Source: Siansivirga zeaxanthinifaciens CC-SAMT-1
GTDB lineage: Bacteria; Bacteroidota; Bacteroidia; Flavobacteriales; Flavobacteriaceae
Assembly: GCF_000941055.1 (NCBI RefSeq)
Contig: NZ_CP007202.1
Location: forward strand, 1,546,001-1,610,000
Length of the DNA stretch: 64,000 nucleotides
Direction of reading: 5' to 3'
Shown here: positions 34,657 to 43,142 of the stretch, in pieces
How the letters are laid out: every line of letters begins with the position of its first letter
Numbering within the stretch: position 1 is the first letter of the stretch
The notes under the pieces: model-generated
What the model saw: only the letters and a program-made list of their open reading frames with translations
Told to the model about the DNA's origin: nothing
Databases searched by the model: none
Position numbers and translations under genes: made by a program

Positions 34657-36468
34657 TTAATAGCAGTATTTATTTTCTGCTATAACTTTTTTAGCAATTA
34701 TATTTCTTAATTCTATAATATTTGGCATGTTTACATATTTTATGTAACGTTTTAAGCCCATAAGCATCATACGCTGTTCGTCTCCCGATGAGAACGATAT
34801 GATAGAATGTTTTCCTGCCGTTTCTATAACATCAATGGCGTGAAATAAATTTAATTTTGCCATCGCAATTTGCTCTTTCGCTTTGTCTTCACCATCTTTT
34901 TTCGCCATTTTTTCGGCACGTAGAATAGCAGATTCAGCCAAATAAATTTGAATTAAAATATCTGAAGCCGCAAGCATAAGTTGTTGATGTTGTTCAATTT
35001 CTGGGCCATATTTTTGCAGGGCACTACCAGCCACCATTAAAAATAATTTTTTAAGATTGGCAATAATGCTTTTTTCTTCTGCAAATAATTCTGAAAAATC
35101 TGGAGTTTCAAAAGACGGAATACTTGTTAATTCGTTGGCAACCGCGGTTGCTGGCCCCAGTAAATCGACATGACCCTTCATGGCTTTTTTAATAAGCATA
35201 CCAATACTTAGCATACGGTTAATTTCATTGGTGCCTTCGTAGATTCTTGAAATACGAGCATCTCTCCAAGCAGATTCTATTGGGGTATCTTCAGAAAAGC
35301 CCATGCCTCCAAAAATTTGAATACCTTCATCTGTACAATGTTGTGTATATTCGGAAACGGCTACTTTTAAAATAGAACATTCAATGGCATATTCTTCTAC
35401 GCCTTTTAACTCGGCTTCTTGGTGTGAATCTTTGCCGTTTTGTTTTCTAAGTTCAATACGGTCTTCAATATTTTTAGCAGCACGATAACTCGCAGCTTCA
35501 CCCACCCAGCAGTTGGTTGCCATTTCGGCAATTTTTTGACGAATAGCTCCAAAACTAGAAATATTAGTTTTAAACTGAACACGTTCGTTGGCGTATTTAA
35601 CAGATTCTGTAATTGTACGACGTTGCGCATCTAAACAAGCAGCTGCTAATTTTATTCTACCAACATTTAAAGTATTCATAGCAATTTTGAAACCGTTGCC
35701 ACGCTCTGAAAGCATATTTTCAACGGGAACCACTGTATCGTTAAAAAATACTTGTCTAGTTGATGAAGCTCTAATACCTAATTTATGTTCTTCTTCGCCA
35801 AGCGTAATGCCGTTGGGGTTGTTTTTATCATATTCTACGATAAAGCCCGTGATGTATTTATCGTCTTCAATACGAGCAAAAACAATCATTAAATTACAAA
35901 AGCCCGCATTTGAAATCCACATTTTTTGTCCGTTGATTTTATAACTCTTTCCATCTTCAGATAAGGTTGCTGTGGTTTTACCTGAGTTAGCGTCGCTACC
36001 AGCGCCTGGTTCGGTTAAACAATAGGAGCCAAACCATTCTCCAGATGCTAATTTTGGTACATATTTTTGTTTTTGTTCCTCGGTACCGTATAAGGTTATA
36101 GGCATAGTGCCAATACCGGTGTGTGCCCCAAAAGCCGTGCTAAAAGAGCCAGTTGCACCAGAAATATAATCGCAAACCAACATGGTATCTACAAATCCCA
36201 TACCCATACCACCATATGCCTCTGGTACGGAAATGCTTAAAAAGCCCATTTCTCCGGCTTTACGCATACAAGATTCTGTAAGAGCATAATCTTTAGCCTC
36301 AAAGCGCGGTTTGTTTGGCCAGAGTTCACGGTCGACAAACTCGGTTACCGCTTCTTTCATCATGCGTTGTTCTTCTGAAAAATCTTCGGGTGTGAAAATA
36401 TCTTCACAGTTTGTTTCTTTAACTAAAAACTGACCGCCACGTAATAAGTCTTTTTCTGTTGATTCCAT
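34657..36468 (-). CDS. Acyl-CoA dehydrogenase, long/very-long-chain type
   Basis: A 603-residue flavoenzyme that makes the first double bond in fatty acid beta-oxidation. ACAD N, middle (CLTEPGAGSD, MWISNAGF) and C-terminal domains occupy about 1-420, and the catalytic Glu is in RIYEGTNEINRM. The extra C-terminal helical domain (about 430-603) gives a length like VLCAD/ACAD9. It is the last gene of the marR-fadB-4HB-fadA-acad operon. Confidence 0.92.
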   Translation of the reverse strand: MESTEKDLLRGGQFLVKETNCEDIFTPEDFSEEQRMMKEAVTEFVDRELWPNKPRFEAKDYALTESCMRKAGEMGFLSISVPEAYGGMGMGFVDTMLVCDYISGATGSFSTAFGAHTGIGTMPITLYGTEEQKQKYVPKLASGEWFGSYCLTEPGAGSDANSGKTTATLSEDGKSYKINGQKMWISNAGFCNLMIVFARIEDDKYITGFIVEYDKNNPNGITLGEEEHKLGIRASSTRQVFFNDTVVPVENMLSERGNGFKIAMNTLNVGRIKLAAACLDAQRRTITESVKYANERVQFKTNISSFGAIRQKIAEMATNCWVGEAASYRAAKNIEDRIELRKQNGKDSHQEAELKGVEEYAIECSILKVAVSEYTQHCTDEGIQIFGGMGFSEDTPIESAWRDARISRIYEGTNEINRMLSIGMLIKKAMKGHVDLLGPATAVANELTSIPSFETPDFSELFAEEKSIIANLKKLFLMVAGSALQKYGPEIEQHQQLMLAASDILIQIYLAESAILRAEKMAKKDGEDKAKEQIAMAKLNLFHAIDVIETAGKHSIISFSSGDEQRMMLMGLKRYIKYVNMPNIIELRNIIAKKVIAENKYCY

Positions 36469-36552
36469 ATTTTTTATTGTTTTTTAGTAGTGAGTATTAA
36501 GTATAGAGATTTTTAGCTTCCTCATTACTCAAGTCTCATATCTCAATTCTAA

Positions 36553-37743
36553 TTAGTTTAAAAATTCAAAAATCCCACAAGCACCTTGTCCAGTGCCTAC
36601 GCACATTGTAACAGCGCCGTATTTACCAGTCATGTTACGTTTACGCATTTCATCAAACAATTGTACCGATAATTTGGCGCCTGTACATCCGAGTGGGTGA
36701 CCTAAAGCTATAGCACCTCCGTTAACATTTACAATTTCCGGATTTAAGTTTAATTCTCTAATGACAGCAATAGATTGAGAGGCAAAGGCTTCATTTAACT
36801 CAATTAATTCTAAATCGGTTTGTTTTAAGCCTGCTTGTTTTAATGCTTTGGGAATAGCTTTTACAGGACCAATACCCATAATTCTTGGTTCTACACCAGC
36901 TGCTGCATAATTTACTAAACGGGCAATAGGTTCTAGATTTAACTCTTTTACCATGGCTTCACTCATTATCATAACAAAAGCCGCACCATCACTCATTTGC
37001 GATGAGTTTCCTGCGGTTACACTTCCGCCTTGAGCGAAAACAGGTTTTAATTTTGCTAAAGCCTCTAGGTTGGTATCGGCTCGCGGACCTTCATCTTTTG
37101 TAACGGTGTATAATTTTGTTGCTTTTTTACCGCTGTCGTTAATGTAAATCTGCTCTACATTTATGGGAACAATTTGGTCTTGAAAACGATTTTCAGATAA
37201 GGCTCGTAAAGCTTTTAAATGCGAATTATATGCAAATTCATCTTGGTCTTCTCTGGAAACTTTAAATTGGTTGGCAACCGCTTCGGCTGTATTACCCATG
37301 CCCCAGTAATAATCTTCGTGACCTGCTTTTACGGTATCGTAGTTTAATTCGGGTTTAAAACCCGTCATAGGAACCGAGCTCATGCTCTCTACACCACCTG
37401 CAATAATACAATCGGCCATTCCTGCTTGAATTTTAGCAGTAGCAATTCCTATGGTTTCGATACCAGAAGAACAAAAACGATTAACAGTTACACCAGGAAC
37501 ATCGACACTTTTTAATCCTATTAAAGATATAAAACGTGCCATATTCAAACCTTGTGCACCTTCTGGCATGGCGTTACCAACAATAACATCGTCGATGCGT
37601 TTAACATCCAGTTGTGGTAATTCCTTCATCATATACTGAATGGTTTCTGCGCCTAACTCGTCGGCCCGCTTAAAACGGAAAACACCTTTTGGCGCTTTAC
37701 CAACAGCTGTCCTGTATGCTTTTACTATATATGCTTGTTTCAT
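36553..37743 (-). CDS. fadA: Acetyl-CoA acyltransferase (3-ketoacyl-CoA thiolase)
   Basis: A 396-residue thiolase that cleaves 3-ketoacyl-CoA in the last step of beta-oxidation. The nucleophilic Cys is in NRFCSSGIETI (about 89), and the general-base His and second Cys are in NVNGGAIALGHPLGCTG and CVGTGQGACGIFEF. The gap to the dehydrogenase gene (36469-36552) holds a cluster of TACTCA/TGAGTA-type short repeats similar to those around the four-helix-bundle gene. Confidence 0.95.
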   Translation of the reverse strand: MKQAYIVKAYRTAVGKAPKGVFRFKRADELGAETIQYMMKELPQLDVKRIDDVIVGNAMPEGAQGLNMARFISLIGLKSVDVPGVTVNRFCSSGIETIGIATAKIQAGMADCIIAGGVESMSSVPMTGFKPELNYDTVKAGHEDYYWGMGNTAEAVANQFKVSREDQDEFAYNSHLKALRALSENRFQDQIVPINVEQIYINDSGKKATKLYTVTKDEGPRADTNLEALAKLKPVFAQGGSVTAGNSSQMSDGAAFVMIMSEAMVKELNLEPIARLVNYAAAGVEPRIMGIGPVKAIPKALKQAGLKQTDLELIELNEAFASQSIAVIRELNLNPEIVNVNGGAIALGHPLGCTGAKLSVQLFDEMRKRNMTGKYGAVTMCVGTGQGACGIFEFLN

Positions 37744-37751
37744 TTTTAATT

Positions 37752-37782
37752 TAGTATTGAGTATTGAGTTTTTAGTATTGAG
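37752..37782 (+). repeat. TAGTATTGAG repeats on one flank of the four-helix-bundle gene
   Basis: TAGTATTGAG occurs at 37752-37761 and 37773-37782, with a further GTATTGAG between them (37761-37768). The inverted form CTCAATACTA occurs on the other side of the gene at 38156-38165. Confidence 0.6.
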
Positions 37783-37784
37783 AA

Positions 37785-38132
37785 TTATAATTTTTGCTGA
37801 AGTGCATAATTCATTTTTTGGATATCAATACATAACTCAATAATTGGTTGTACTTTATCTTTTGTTATCAAATCTAATTCTATAATTAAAAGTAATTGCG
37901 TTTGAAGTTCGTAAGCAGAACCATTCGCAATACTTAAAAAGTGTTTAAATTCTTTTTGAGAATTTCTGCCAGCACCCTCAGCTATATTTGAAGGAATTGA
38001 GATAACACTCCTTTTAATTTGGGATGTTAGTCCAAACTTTTCATCTAAAGGTAAATTAGCGATAAGTAAATACACAGCTTTAGTAAGTTTAATTGATTTA
38101 TTCCAGATTTTTAAATCTTCAACTCTGTGCAT
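37785..38132 (-). CDS. Four-helix-bundle protein (S23/Avd-like)
   Basis: A 115-residue protein of the 23S rRNA intervening-sequence/four-helix-bundle family: VEDLKIWNKSIKLTKAVY, then SQIKRSVISIPSNIAEGAGR and the SYELQTQLLLI-like third helix. Members are found inside rRNA insertions, beside diversity-generating retroelements and singly in Bacteroidota genomes; the function is unknown. It is inserted between fadA and fadB in the same direction, and a short inverted repeat bounds it on both sides, suggesting it arrived as a unit. Nothing links it to lipid metabolism. Confidence 0.85.
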   Translation of the reverse strand: MHRVEDLKIWNKSIKLTKAVYLLIANLPLDEKFGLTSQIKRSVISIPSNIAEGAGRNSQKEFKHFLSIANGSAYELQTQLLLIIELDLITKDKVQPIIELCIDIQKMNYALQQKL

Positions 38133-38155
38133 TTCTAATTACTTAATACTAATAT

Positions 38156-38165
38156 CTCAATACTA
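38156..38165 (-). repeat. CTCAATACTA, inverted copy on the second flank of the four-helix-bundle gene
   Basis: This is the exact reverse complement of TAGTATTGAG at 37752 and 37773. The two copies bracket a unit of about 410 bases that contains only the four-helix-bundle gene. It ends just before the fadB stop codon. Confidence 0.55.
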
Positions 38166-38172
38166 TTCGCAA

Positions 38173-40566
38173 CTAGTTGCGAAGTGGTTTTCCAGTTTTT
38201 AACATATGCTGAATGCGCTCTAAAGTTTTGCGTTCGGTACATAAACTTAAAAATGCTTCGCGTTCTAAATCTAATAGATATTGCTCACTAACTAAAGTAG
38301 GTTCCGATAAATCACCACCAGCCATGACATAAGCTAGTTTGTTGGCTATTTTATGGTCGTGCTCGCTTATAAAATTAGAAGCTTGCATGGCATCTGTGCC
38401 TACTAAAAACATTCCTAAAGCTTGTTTGCCCAGTACCTTAACATCTTTACGCTTTACAGGTTGAGTGTAGCCTGTTTCTGCCATTATTTTAGCATAAGCC
38501 TTAGCGGTTGCAATTTGTCGGTCTTTATTAACAACTACCACGTCTTTTCCTTTTTGAAGCACCCCTAAATCGAAGGCTTCGTAGGCAGATGTTGATACTT
38601 TTGCCATTCCAATGGTTAAAAAATATTCTTGAAGGGTGTTCAATTCTACATCCCCTTTTCTAAAAGAATCTGATGCACGAAGCGCCACTTCTTTAGATCC
38701 GCCGCCACCAGGAATAACACCAACACCAAACTCAACCAAACCTATATACGTTTCGGCAGCAGCTACAACTTTATCGGCATGCATAGAAAGTTCACAACCG
38801 CCACCCAAGGTCATACCGTGGGGCGCAGAAATTGTTGGTATGGCAGAATATCGCATACGCATCATGGTGTCTTGAAAATACTTAATAGCAGCATTTAACT
38901 CGTCGTATTCTTGCTCTACAGCCATCATGAAAATCATGCCTATATTAGCACCAACGGAGAAATTAGCAGCTTGATTTCCTATAACTAAGCCTTGAAAATC
39001 TTTTTCGGCTAAGTCTATAGCTTTGTTTAATCCTGCCAAAACATCGCCACCAATGGTATTCATTTTAGACTGGAATTCGCAGTTTAAAATACCATCACCT
39101 AAATCTTCAATTACAACACCCGAGTTTTTGAAAACCTGATTTGATTTTCTAATATTATCTAAAATGATAAAACTATCCTGTCCAGGAACTTTAATTTGAG
39201 TTTTTGATGGAATATTATAAAAATAGGTAGCACCTTCTTTTATTGTGTAGAAGGTACCCACACCCGATGCAAGCATGTCCTGCACCCAAGAAGCGGGTTC
39301 TAAATTTTCAGCCTTCATGAGTTCGATGCCTTTTTGAACACCAATGGCATCCCAAATTTGAAAAGGTCCATGTTCCCAGCCAAATCCAGCTTTCATGGCA
39401 TCGTCAATTTTATAAAGTTCGTCTGTTATTTCTGGAATTCTGTTTGAAACATAAGCGAACATTGAAGCAAAATTCTTTCTGTAAAATGCGCCCGCTTTAT
39501 CTTTCCCTGAAACTAAAACTTTAAAACGGTCGATAACTTTATCGATGGTTTTAGTTAGTTCTAAGGTTGCAAAATTTGCTTTTTTTGATGGCTTATATTC
39601 CAGTGTATTTAAATCTAAGGCTAAAATTTCCTTATCTACTTTTTTGTAAAAACCTTGTCCCGTTTTGCTTCCTAACCACTTATTTTCCATCATGGTATTA
39701 ATGAAATCTGGAAGCTTAAATAACTCATGAGCCTCGTCGTTAGGGCAATTTTCATATATGCCATTGGCAACATGAACTAAAGTGTCTAAGCCCACAACAT
39801 CTACGGTTCGGAATGTAGCTGACTTAGGACGCCCAATTACAGGGCCGGTTAATTTATCTACTTCTTCAACCGTTAATCCTAAAGCTTTTACCTGATGAAA
39901 TAAACTTTGAATACCAAAAATACCTATGCGATTTCCAATAAACGCCGGGGTGTCTTTTGCTATTACCGATGTTTTTCCAAGAAATTGTTCGCCATATCCA
40001 TTTAAAAAGTTTAAAACTTCTGAAGATGTTTTAGGTCCTGGAATAATTTCAAATAATTTTAAATATCGTGCCGGATTAAAAAAGTGCGTGCCACAAAAAT
40101 GTTTCTGAAAATCGTCACTTCTTCCTTCACTCATAAAATGAATAGGAATACCAGAAGTATTAGACGTTATTAAAGTTCCTGGAGTTCTGTATTTTTCTAA
40201 TTTTTCGAAAACAGATTTTTTAATATCCAGTCTTTCAACAACAACTTCCATAATCCAGTCCACATCTTTAACTTTAGCGATGTCATCTTCTAAGTTACCA
40301 GTTGTAATTCTTTTTGAAAATTCTTGATGATAAATAGGGGATGGTTTCGATTTTAAAGCATGATTTAATGCATCATTTACCAACCTATTTCTAACGATTT
40401 TGTCGTTTATAGATAGGCCTTTTGCTTTTTCTGCATCGGTTAATTCGCGTGGAATGATATCGAGTAAAAGCACCTCTACACCAATATTGGCAAAATGACA
40501 TGCAATACCGCTTCCCATAATACCAGATCCTATTATGGCTACTTTTTTAATAATTCGTTTGCTCAT
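38173..40566 (-). CDS. fadB: 3-hydroxyacyl-CoA dehydrogenase / enoyl-CoA hydratase
   Basis: A 797-residue bifunctional enzyme for the middle two steps of beta-oxidation. The NAD-binding dehydrogenase comes first (GSGIMGSGIACHFA, about 12-25; GNRIGIFG) and the crotonase domain last (about 485-700). Hydratase residues are GGGCELSMHAD and LVEFGVGVIPGGGG with both expected Glu residues. The order is reversed relative to E. coli FadB, as is usual in this phylum. It follows marR by 15 bases. Confidence 0.93.
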   Translation of the reverse strand: MSKRIIKKVAIIGSGIMGSGIACHFANIGVEVLLLDIIPRELTDAEKAKGLSINDKIVRNRLVNDALNHALKSKPSPIYHQEFSKRITTGNLEDDIAKVKDVDWIMEVVVERLDIKKSVFEKLEKYRTPGTLITSNTSGIPIHFMSEGRSDDFQKHFCGTHFFNPARYLKLFEIIPGPKTSSEVLNFLNGYGEQFLGKTSVIAKDTPAFIGNRIGIFGIQSLFHQVKALGLTVEEVDKLTGPVIGRPKSATFRTVDVVGLDTLVHVANGIYENCPNDEAHELFKLPDFINTMMENKWLGSKTGQGFYKKVDKEILALDLNTLEYKPSKKANFATLELTKTIDKVIDRFKVLVSGKDKAGAFYRKNFASMFAYVSNRIPEITDELYKIDDAMKAGFGWEHGPFQIWDAIGVQKGIELMKAENLEPASWVQDMLASGVGTFYTIKEGATYFYNIPSKTQIKVPGQDSFIILDNIRKSNQVFKNSGVVIEDLGDGILNCEFQSKMNTIGGDVLAGLNKAIDLAEKDFQGLVIGNQAANFSVGANIGMIFMMAVEQEYDELNAAIKYFQDTMMRMRYSAIPTISAPHGMTLGGGCELSMHADKVVAAAETYIGLVEFGVGVIPGGGGSKEVALRASDSFRKGDVELNTLQEYFLTIGMAKVSTSAYEAFDLGVLQKGKDVVVVNKDRQIATAKAYAKIMAETGYTQPVKRKDVKVLGKQALGMFLVGTDAMQASNFISEHDHKIANKLAYVMAGGDLSEPTLVSEQYLLDLEREAFLSLCTERKTLERIQHMLKTGKPLRN

Positions 40567-40581
40567 TTTATTTAGTCTAGT

Positions 40582-41025
40582 CTAATCTTTTTGATTGTAT
40601 ATTTTTTTGTTAGAAATCATTTCATTTATTAAATCTGACACCTCGTAAAAGTGTTTTAATTTTTCTTCTGAAATATTTTTTCTAATGGCTTCGTTAAAAG
40701 TTAAAACTTTCTCTCTGGAATACACTCGTTTTTCTAATCCGAAGTCTGTAAGATGAATAATAACACCTCTACCATCTTCGGGGTTGGGTTTACGTTCTAT
40801 TAACCCTTTTTCTTCCATAGATTTTAATGTGCGAGATAAACTGGTTGCTTCCATACCCATTTTTGGACCCAAGGCAGTTGAAGGGGTTCCTTCTTCAGGA
40901 TCGATACTTAAAAGTGTAAATCCTGTAGCCATCGTAGTTTCAAACTTAGCAGCTTCCTCATTATACATTTTTTGAACAGCCAGCCAAGTTGTTCTTAACA
41001 TATAATCTATTGTTCTATCTTTCAT
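40582..41025 (-). CDS. MarR-family transcriptional regulator of the fad operon
   Basis: A 147-residue winged-helix protein; the DNA-binding part includes GMEATSLSRTLKSMEEKGLI and the wing NPEDGRGVIIHLTDFG. It is the first gene of the beta-oxidation operon, and a perfect 18-base palindrome lies in its promoter, so it probably represses itself and the fad genes until acyl-CoA or a fatty acid binds. This parallels FadR/PsrA-like control elsewhere; the ligand is inferred. Confidence 0.85.
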   Translation of the reverse strand: MKDRTIDYMLRTTWLAVQKMYNEEAAKFETTMATGFTLLSIDPEEGTPSTALGPKMGMEATSLSRTLKSMEEKGLIERKPNPEDGRGVIIHLTDFGLEKRVYSREKVLTFNEAIRKNISEEKLKHFYEVSDLINEMISNKKIYNQKD

Positions 41026-41049
41026 TCATTATATTTTAGTTGGTAATTT

Positions 41050-41082
41050 CAAATATAATAAAAATATTATGCGCGCATAATA
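41050..41082 (-). promoter_or_regulatory. marR-fad operon promoter with palindromic operator
   Basis: On the minus strand TATATTTG (41057-41050) matches TAnnTTTG. The 18-base perfect palindrome TATTATGCGCGCATAATA (41065-41082) lies about 8 bases upstream of it, between the -7 and -33 positions. Bound MarR would block RNA polymerase. Confidence 0.6.
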
Positions 41083-41132
41083 AATAGACTGTTAAAATTG
41101 CGGTATTTTTGTTAAAATTTTAGAAGACGTTA

Positions 41133-42902
41133 TTAAGAGCGATAAATTTTTTCGATTAAGTTTAAATACTTCTCTTTAATAACTTTTCGTTTGAGTTTCA
41201 TGGTTGGTGTTAAATGCCCAGCATCAATGGACCAGACATCTGGTGTGATTTCAAATTTCTTAATTTGTTCCCAGTTTCCAAAATTTTTATTAGCATGGTC
41301 AATTTCTTCCTGAATGCGATCTAAAAGTTTTGTATTGGTAATAAGGTCGTTATTATCTTTAAAATGTATGTTGTGGCGTCGCGCCCATTCTTTGGAGAAA
41401 TCGTAATTTATTTGAATGAGTGCTGCGGGCATTTTTTCGCCTTCACCAATAACCATAATTTGTTCTATAAAACGTGATTGTTTAAATTCATTTTCAATAA
41501 GTGCCGGTGCTACGTATTTTCCTCCCGAGGTTTTAAACATTTCCTTTTTGCGGTCGGTTATTCTTAAAAAGCCATCGCTATCAATTTCGCCTATATCCCC
41601 AGTATGAAAGTAATCGTTCGTCATTACTTCGGCAGTTTTTTCGGGGTCTTTATAGTAACCAAGCATCACGTTTGGACCTTTAACTAAAATTTCGCCGTCT
41701 TCGGCAATTTTAACTTCCAAATTGTCGATTACTTTTCCAACGGTCCCAATTCGAAAGCCTCCATTACGCATGTCGTTTACAGAAATTACAGGAGAGGTTT
41801 CTGTTAAGCCATAGCCTTCCATGATGGGTAATTTTGCAGCTGCAAAAATTCGTGTTAACCTTGTTTGCAATGCTGCACTCCCAGAAACCATAACGTCTAA
41901 ATTACCACCTAAACCTTCTTGCCATTTGCTAAAAATTAATTTTCGTGCTAATTTAAGTTGAAGTTCATACCATAGGCCGTTTTTCCCGTACGGTTCATAT
42001 TTAAGTCCTAGGTTTACCGCCCAGAAAAAAATTATTTTTTTTAAGCCAGTTAACTCGGTACCCTTAGCAATAATTTTGTCGTAAACCTTCTCGTAAAGTC
42101 TAGGAACAGCCGTCATTACATTGGGTTTTACTTCTTTAAGGTTGTCGCTCATTTTTTCTATAGATTCTGCAAAATAAATTTCAACACCACAATATTGGTA
42201 TAAATACAAAATCATGCGTTCGAAAACATGGCATATAGGTAAAAAACTCAAGGCTTTAGATTCACCATATTTAAATGGTACGCGTTTTTTACTGTCTAAT
42301 ACATTAGACACTATATTGTTATGAGAAAGCATAACACCTTTTGGTTTTCCTGTTGTACCAGAAGTGTATATAATGGTCGCCAAATCGTTACTTGTAACTT
42401 CTTTTTTTCTTAACTCTACGTCATCTTGATTACTTGGGTCTTCTCCTAATTTTAATAGGGCTTTCCAGTTTTCTTCATTGGCAATTTCATCGAAAGTGTA
42501 AACATTTTTGAGTTTAGTTTTCGATTTAATACTATTAAGTTTTTCAAGAACTTCAACATCTGAAACAAAACATAAAACAGATTCTGAATGGTTTAAAATA
42601 TATTCATAATCTTCGGAAGCGATTGTTGGATATATTGGAATGTTTTGTGCACCAATTTGCAAAACACCAATATCCAGAACATTCCATTCTGTTCTGTTGG
42701 TAGATGAAATTACAGCTATTTTATCATTAGGTTTAATGCCAAGACGAAGTAAACCACGGCTAAGAGCATTAGCTTGATTTATAAATTCTTCAGTTGATAT
42801 AGAATTCCAAACCCCATCATACTTTGTGGTAAAGGCTTTTTCTAAATTGTATGTTTCTAATTGATAATATGGAAAATCAAAAAGTCTATGAATAGCAACC
42901 AT
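41133..42902 (-). CDS. fadD: Long-chain acyl-CoA synthetase (AMP-forming)
   Basis: A 589-residue adenylate-forming enzyme that activates fatty acids with ATP and CoA. The P-loop-like motif TIIYTSGTTGKPKG (about 172-185), MEGYGLTETSP and the TGDIGEIDSDGFLRITDRKK hinge region are visible. It lies directly upstream of the marR-fad operon in the same direction and would feed acyl-CoA to it. No palindrome like the MarR operator is found in its own upstream region. No terminator separates it from marR. Confidence 0.92.
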   Translation of the reverse strand: MVAIHRLFDFPYYQLETYNLEKAFTTKYDGVWNSISTEEFINQANALSRGLLRLGIKPNDKIAVISSTNRTEWNVLDIGVLQIGAQNIPIYPTIASEDYEYILNHSESVLCFVSDVEVLEKLNSIKSKTKLKNVYTFDEIANEENWKALLKLGEDPSNQDDVELRKKEVTSNDLATIIYTSGTTGKPKGVMLSHNNIVSNVLDSKKRVPFKYGESKALSFLPICHVFERMILYLYQYCGVEIYFAESIEKMSDNLKEVKPNVMTAVPRLYEKVYDKIIAKGTELTGLKKIIFFWAVNLGLKYEPYGKNGLWYELQLKLARKLIFSKWQEGLGGNLDVMVSGSAALQTRLTRIFAAAKLPIMEGYGLTETSPVISVNDMRNGGFRIGTVGKVIDNLEVKIAEDGEILVKGPNVMLGYYKDPEKTAEVMTNDYFHTGDIGEIDSDGFLRITDRKKEMFKTSGGKYVAPALIENEFKQSRFIEQIMVIGEGEKMPAALIQINYDFSKEWARRHNIHFKDNNDLITNTKLLDRIQEEIDHANKNFGNWEQIKKFEITPDVWSIDAGHLTPTMKLKRKVIKEKYLNLIEKIYRS

Positions 42903-43095
42903 CTTTAATTAAGTTTCTTGTCATGCAAAGTAAGAAATTAAAAGTGATTTTCAAATTAGCAATTTAAGGGGGATTCAATATTTAATTTTTATCTAATATT
43001 TAAAATTAAGTGTGTTTTATTAAATATCTGAAATGTTGAGCTATAGCGCTATTAATTATTAATTTAAATACCAGTTTGTTAAGTAACATGATTGC

Positions 43096-43135
43096 AAAAA
43101 AAAGCCTCTTAGTTTTATTTAAGAGGCTTTTAAAA
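43096..43135 (-). terminator. Rho-independent terminator of purL
   Basis: Stem AAGCCTCTT / AAGAGGCTT with a ten-base loop, flanked by A and T tracts. It lies just after the purL stop codon on the minus strand. Confidence 0.8.
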
Positions 43136-43142
43136 TGGAAAT

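Noticed and set aside
42903..43142. Gap between fadD and purL searched for RNA genes
   Set aside because: It holds the purL terminator and a weak fadD -7-like element; no tRNA-like or other structured RNA was seen.
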